Under the pieces are notes generated by a model. It searched no databases. It had not been told where the DNA came from and was given only the letters and a program-made list of their open reading frames with translations. Positions 61,201 through 64,000 of a stretch of 64,000 nt of DNA are shown one piece after another. Origin of the DNA: Halichondria panicea (lineage: Eukaryota > Porifera > Demospongiae > Suberitida > Halichondriidae); NCBI RefSeq assembly GCF_963675165.1, contig NC_087391.1, forward strand, positions 1,693,001 to 1,757,000. The letters are read 5' to 3'. A program made the position numbers and the translations under genes. The number at the start of each line of letters is the position of its first letter. The stretch's first letter is position 1.

Positions 61201-62539
61201 CAGGTACTACTATGATGACTATAGTGCTACGTGTTCCTCGACAGAGTTTGTGTGTGAGCAAGGCAGTACCTGTGTCTTCAATTTTTATGGAGGGTACAGA
61301 ATTGGCTACGACACAAACATCACATGTGAAGAAAACAGTACTTGCAGCATCAGGTGCACTGAACTAAGTATTTATAGTGGTAGTCACCAATGTGATAGTG
61401 CTAATATCATATGTCCCACCAGTAATGGGGACTGTACCGTCGAATGCAGTGGCTACAATTCATGCCGTTCTTCACGCATTACATGTGGACCAAGCAGTGA
61501 CTGCTTGTCTTGTAGCGGGAAGTGGTCGTGCGATGGCTCAACTATCACACTACGTGCCGGTTTAAATGAACCCATTATGAACTGCACTGGTCTATCATCG
61601 TGTCGATATTCTACCATTACTTGCTCAGCTAAAAACAACTGCAATATCAACTGCGACGGTCAGTATTCCTGTATCAGTGCTCGAGTGATCTGTCCCACAG
61701 GAGACTACAGCTGCAACATACGCTGCACCGACCCACTATCCTGTCAAGGCTTGAGTATCACCAACACACACAGTGTCAACCTGCTCTGTTGTGGTGGTCC
61801 CACTGCTTGTGCAGGAACACGTGTGGTACCCACTTCTACTGATTGCCCCAATGATTAACAAGTGCTGACTTAAAATGTAGACAGATAGTGATGTAATTCA
61901 TCGTAGCTCTTATTATAGAACAGAAACTGGTGTGCAAAACTAAATTTTAGCCTATACTGTAATTTGCTTTTGTACATGTAGCTTTGAGTATATATACAAC
62001 GAACGGTGACGATAGTTTTAAAAGATAATAAATTATATGCTATTCAACAGTACACGTGGCAATTTTGGTGAGTGCTCCATTAATTATTATGTTCAGGATG
62101 GTTCTTGTAGTCAGCACTATTGAGTTGAGCAGTGTGGACACCTAAGCACCCTCACTGACATGCAGTCATACAATGAAGATTTATGAGCATTGGAGGGCCA
62201 CAGTACATATTACGTAACTATTTGCAAGAGTTTTAAAACAAGCTCTTGCTGAGATTGTTCATTTCTAGGAAAATGTAGAGCTCATAAGCACTAGTTTACA
62301 ATAACAAACATGTTAGAATAGTTTTTTGTGAAAATAATCTACTCATAGTGAGTAGCCTCGAGTTTTACTATATATAAATGATCCCTATAGGAATCATCCC
62401 CAAGGCATCCAGTGCTGCTCGTATCAAAGAGAACTGTGAACTGTTTGATATCAAACTCTCCCAGGAAGATAAAGACACACTCAACACCTCTTTGGATGAG
62501 GGATACCATTTCTGCTGGGACCCTAATGGAGTCACATAA
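58279..62539 (+). CDS. Aldo-keto reductase, with a whole gene in its last intron
   Basis: Eight exons: 58,279-58,348, 58,414-58,494, 58,550-58,657, 58,792-58,980, 59,156-59,247, 59,300-59,398, 59,560-59,662 and 62,391-62,539, giving 296 residues, normal for the family. AKRs reduce aldehydes and ketones with NADPH in the cytosol. The catalytic tetrad is visible: Asp and Tyr in [11 protein letters not shown], Lys in VTTKL, His in YLIHWPG. Further landmarks are [29 protein letters not shown] and [14 protein letters not shown] (NADPH binding). It resembles the glyoxal-reductase/2,5-diketogluconate-reductase-like branch, but exact substrate is unknown. The donor after 58,494 is GC rather than GT (ATTG|GCAAGC). 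A second ATG at 58,285 could be the start. The last intron (59,663-62,390) is 2.7 kb and holds the gene at 60,110-61,858. Confidence 0.95.
59940..60029. repeat. Tandem duplication upstream of the nested gene
   Basis: Two adjacent units of about 45 bp, each beginning ACAAAAACACTCAAT and containing TTTTCCCAAGGTT, about 80 bp before the proposed start of the nested gene. May contain promoter elements; no factor site recognised. Confidence 0.6.
60110..61858 (+). CDS. Type II membrane protein with repetitive cysteine-rich ectodomain (nested gene)
   Basis: Two exons, 60,110-60,365 and 60,597-61,858, joined GT...AG in frame, give 505 residues. Residues 1-58 are a predicted cytosolic tail with an NPAY motif (EKNPAYEF, residues 17-24), of the NPxY type read by PTB/clathrin adaptors. 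Residues about 60-81 ([20 protein letters not shown]) form one membrane span without a signal peptide. The remaining 420 residues contain about a dozen units of 21-26 residues with the pattern C-x(n)-GxCxVxC-x(3-5)-SC-x(4)-I-x-C, for example [16 protein letters not shown] and [17 protein letters not shown], and many N-glycosylation sequons. I do not recognise a named family; a beta-solenoid stabilised by disulfides is a guess. A polyadenylation signal lies at 62,027. It lies wholly within an intron of the aldo-keto reductase on the same strand. Confidence 0.85.
62027..62032 (+). other. AATAAA polyadenylation signal candidate for the nested gene
   Basis: AATAAA lies 169 bp after the stop of the cysteine-rich gene and 358 bp before the last aldo-keto reductase exon, so the nested transcript can end inside the host intron. 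Confidence 0.5.
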
Positions 62540-62690
62540 ACATCAATGCATGATTGGTGACTCTTGTTACTGTGTGAATTATGATTATTGCACACACAAT
62601 GGCATTGAATGAATACTGAAACACAAAAGCAAAGTAAATAATTATATACACAGTGATCCGACCTTATGTATGCAGTACATTATTGCGTAG

Positions 62691-63103
62691 TCACTGTTTC
62701 AGGGCTCCAATACAATACTCTTTCATTAGTTCTCTAGCTTGTGCAGTATGACGACCTATCTCCTCAAATACACCACTCGTATCTGTTCCTGCAATAAATA
62801 CGGGAGATTCTGCTGTCATGTGCGTGAATGTGTGTAATGTCTTTTAATTCATACAAGTTAATAATTTAGTACCTGCAAAATCTATTAGTATTTTTGCTCC
62901 TCCTGGGTGCTGTGTGGTGCAAAAGTATAAATATAAAATATAATGGCGACTATAAATAAGTACGTCAACATAACTTCAGATCGAACTACCTTATGAATAA
63001 ACTCTGTAACATCATAGACCTTGCTATAAATAGCTATCCAGAAAGATATGGAGCTATTATGCTGTGAGATCTCCTGTAGTGAGTAGCAAGCATCTTCTGA
63101 CAT
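62691..63103 (-). CDS. Small soluble cytochrome b5
   Basis: Three exons read right to left: 62,990-63,103, 62,873-62,909 and 62,691-62,788, 82 residues from MSEDACYSLQEI to the stop. Cytochrome b5 carries electrons by a haem bound between two histidines. Both are present: HPGG at the start of exon 2 (after DVTEFIHK) and the His of EEIGRHTAQARELM in exon 3. YSLQEISQHN...FWIAIYSKVYDVTEF is the classic N-terminal half. The protein stops right after the haem domain (YCIGALKQ), so the usual C-terminal membrane anchor is absent. The frame remains open upstream of 63,103, so a longer N-terminus (ATG at 63,217) is possible but unlike the family. Confidence 0.92.
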
Positions 63104-63346
63104 AGAGTCTGTCTTAATTTTTGTCTTGATCACAATAATACACTGCAAATGAGCAATAAAACGATCTTTACCAAACATTGAGAATTGGAAAGCATCAACA
63201 GCTAGAAGCAATACCATAATGAGAATCTATTATCAAGCACCTAATGGAACAATCTTTACCAAACGTTGACCTTCTGTACTCTGCTCGGACCCCATGATCC
63301 AAGAAAGTTATACATGCAGTACTATACTATACTGTAGGGAGCTAGG
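63104..63346. promoter_or_regulatory. Probable bidirectional promoter, cytochrome b5 / orphan gene
   Basis: 243 bp between divergent start codons at 63,103 (minus) and 63,347 (plus). ACCAAACATTGAGAA and ACCAAACGTTGACC occur 85-90 bp apart within it (about 63,170 and 63,257), a possible shared site. Inference from geometry. Confidence 0.35.
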
Positions 63347-63678
63347 ATGGCCTCATCTCCAAGCAACAGAGATCGCGAGCTGCTGAAGGCTGCTGGAGGG
63401 GCTGAGCGACCCAGAGAGCTGCCAGTCAGTGGCCTCATGGAGTTACTACTGCACAAAGACTCAGCTGGAGTGAGTAGCATTTAGAATAGGAAAAACATGA
63501 TAATGAGCCCATTGAGCTGAGCTCTTTGTCCAATAATACTGTACAGTTCTGGGTGTGTTGATTTTATTATCTTGTGCTGCTCTATGTAGGCCTGGTCACA
63601 ATCTAAAACTAAAGAAGCTCTTTTAGCGTTTGTTACCTCATCACCTTCTGAGAGGAAAGACGTCTTCTTCAAATCGAG
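63347..63678 (+). CDS. 5' end of an unidentified gene, continues beyond the window
   Basis: Two exons, 63,347-63,469 (MASSPSNRDRELLKAAGG...) and 63,590-63,678 (AWSQSKTKEALLAFVTSSP...), joined in frame by a GT...AG intron and ending at a good donor (AG|GTATGT). The 70 residues seen are charged and helical, with no motif I recognise. The next exon is probably beyond 64,000 or not recognisable. Supported by an ATG in reasonable context, two consistent splice sites and divergent placement to cytochrome b5. Confidence 0.55.
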
Positions 63679-64000
63679 GTATGTTACTTCCTTTTAGTGA
63701 AAGTTTGGTTTCACATTATGAAATGACAACAGAGCTCAGGAACATCTGCTGTGCTTTTGTGTGTTAGCCGTTCAGTTGCTAATGCAAATGTTAGCAACTG
63801 AATGTTGACATAAAAGGAACAGTACGAGACAAGACACGCACTTCACAATTGCTATAAGTGTACATGTATATAAACACAAATCATAAGTCTGGTTTGTTTA
63901 ATTAAATACCTTGTTTATTTTCTAAAGGGTCTATTTGTATGGTTGCTGTATATTACATAACCGCATGCTGTGGAGGCACTATAGTTAAGTTATAGTCATC
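63679..64000. other. Right edge: intron of the partial gene
   Basis: No second family-like exon can be recognised. A perfect short inverted repeat (GTTAGC...AGTTGCTAATGCAAATGTTAGCAACT, about 63,766-63,801) is the only structure noticed. Confidence 0.4.

Overview
This is a eukaryotic window, and almost certainly an animal one. Genes are split into many short exons with GT...AG introns, often only 60-120 bp long. The genes are metazoan innate-immunity and ubiquitin families (RNF213, Pellino), and the spacer DNA is AT-rich and full of small inverted-repeat transposons (MITEs). The short introns in coding clusters, close gene spacing and invertebrate-type repeats suggest a sponge or another early-branching marine invertebrate. 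I cannot name the species from the sequence alone.

Layout. (1) About 1,244-49,692, plus strand: one giant gene of about 73 exons encoding a homologue of the AAA+ ubiquitin ligase RNF213 (mysterin), about 5,460 residues by my exon reconstruction. It has an N-terminal low-complexity and lysine-rich part, a CBM20-like carbohydrate-binding module, a long helical stalk, the AAA core with intact Walker motifs in the two catalytic modules (AAA3, AAA4), the E3 module, an intact RZ zinc finger and the C-terminal domain. The RING finger that vertebrate RNF213 carries between the E3 core and shell is cleanly missing. Two UBA-like segments are present just before the AAA core, where I do not know of them in vertebrates. 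(2) Several introns of this gene are transposon warehouses: 5,626-8,837, 9,402-14,676, 17,654-27,472 and 31,374-33,629. They contain a pogo/Tigger element carrying a two-exon HIRAN-domain gene, a tyrosine-recombinase (Crypton-like) element with perfect 32-bp terminal inverted repeats and a 7-bp target duplication, three foldback elements inserted end to end at the same 7-bp target, a SINE-like element with a 20-bp target duplication, a MULE-type MITE with a 9-bp duplication, and nested MITEs for which the window itself provides an empty-site copy. (3) 51,598-58,013, minus strand: a complete ten-exon Pellino E3 ubiquitin ligase, tail to tail with the RNF213 gene. (4) 58,279-62,539, plus strand: an eight-exon aldo-keto reductase, head to head with Pellino. 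Its last intron contains an entire same-strand gene (60,110-61,858) for a type II membrane protein with a large repetitive cysteine-rich ectodomain. (5) 62,691-63,103, minus strand: a small soluble cytochrome b5, head to head with an unidentified gene that starts at 63,347 and runs off the window.

How the genes fit together. RNF213 and Pellino are both immune-linked ubiquitin ligases, and here they are direct neighbours. Whether that is functional is inference only. Pellino/AKR and cytochrome b5/orphan gene each share spacers of about 250 bp that probably act as bidirectional promoters. Splice boundaries were assigned by eye from reading frame, GT/AG signals and family similarity, so single boundaries may be a few bases off, but the gene identities are firm.
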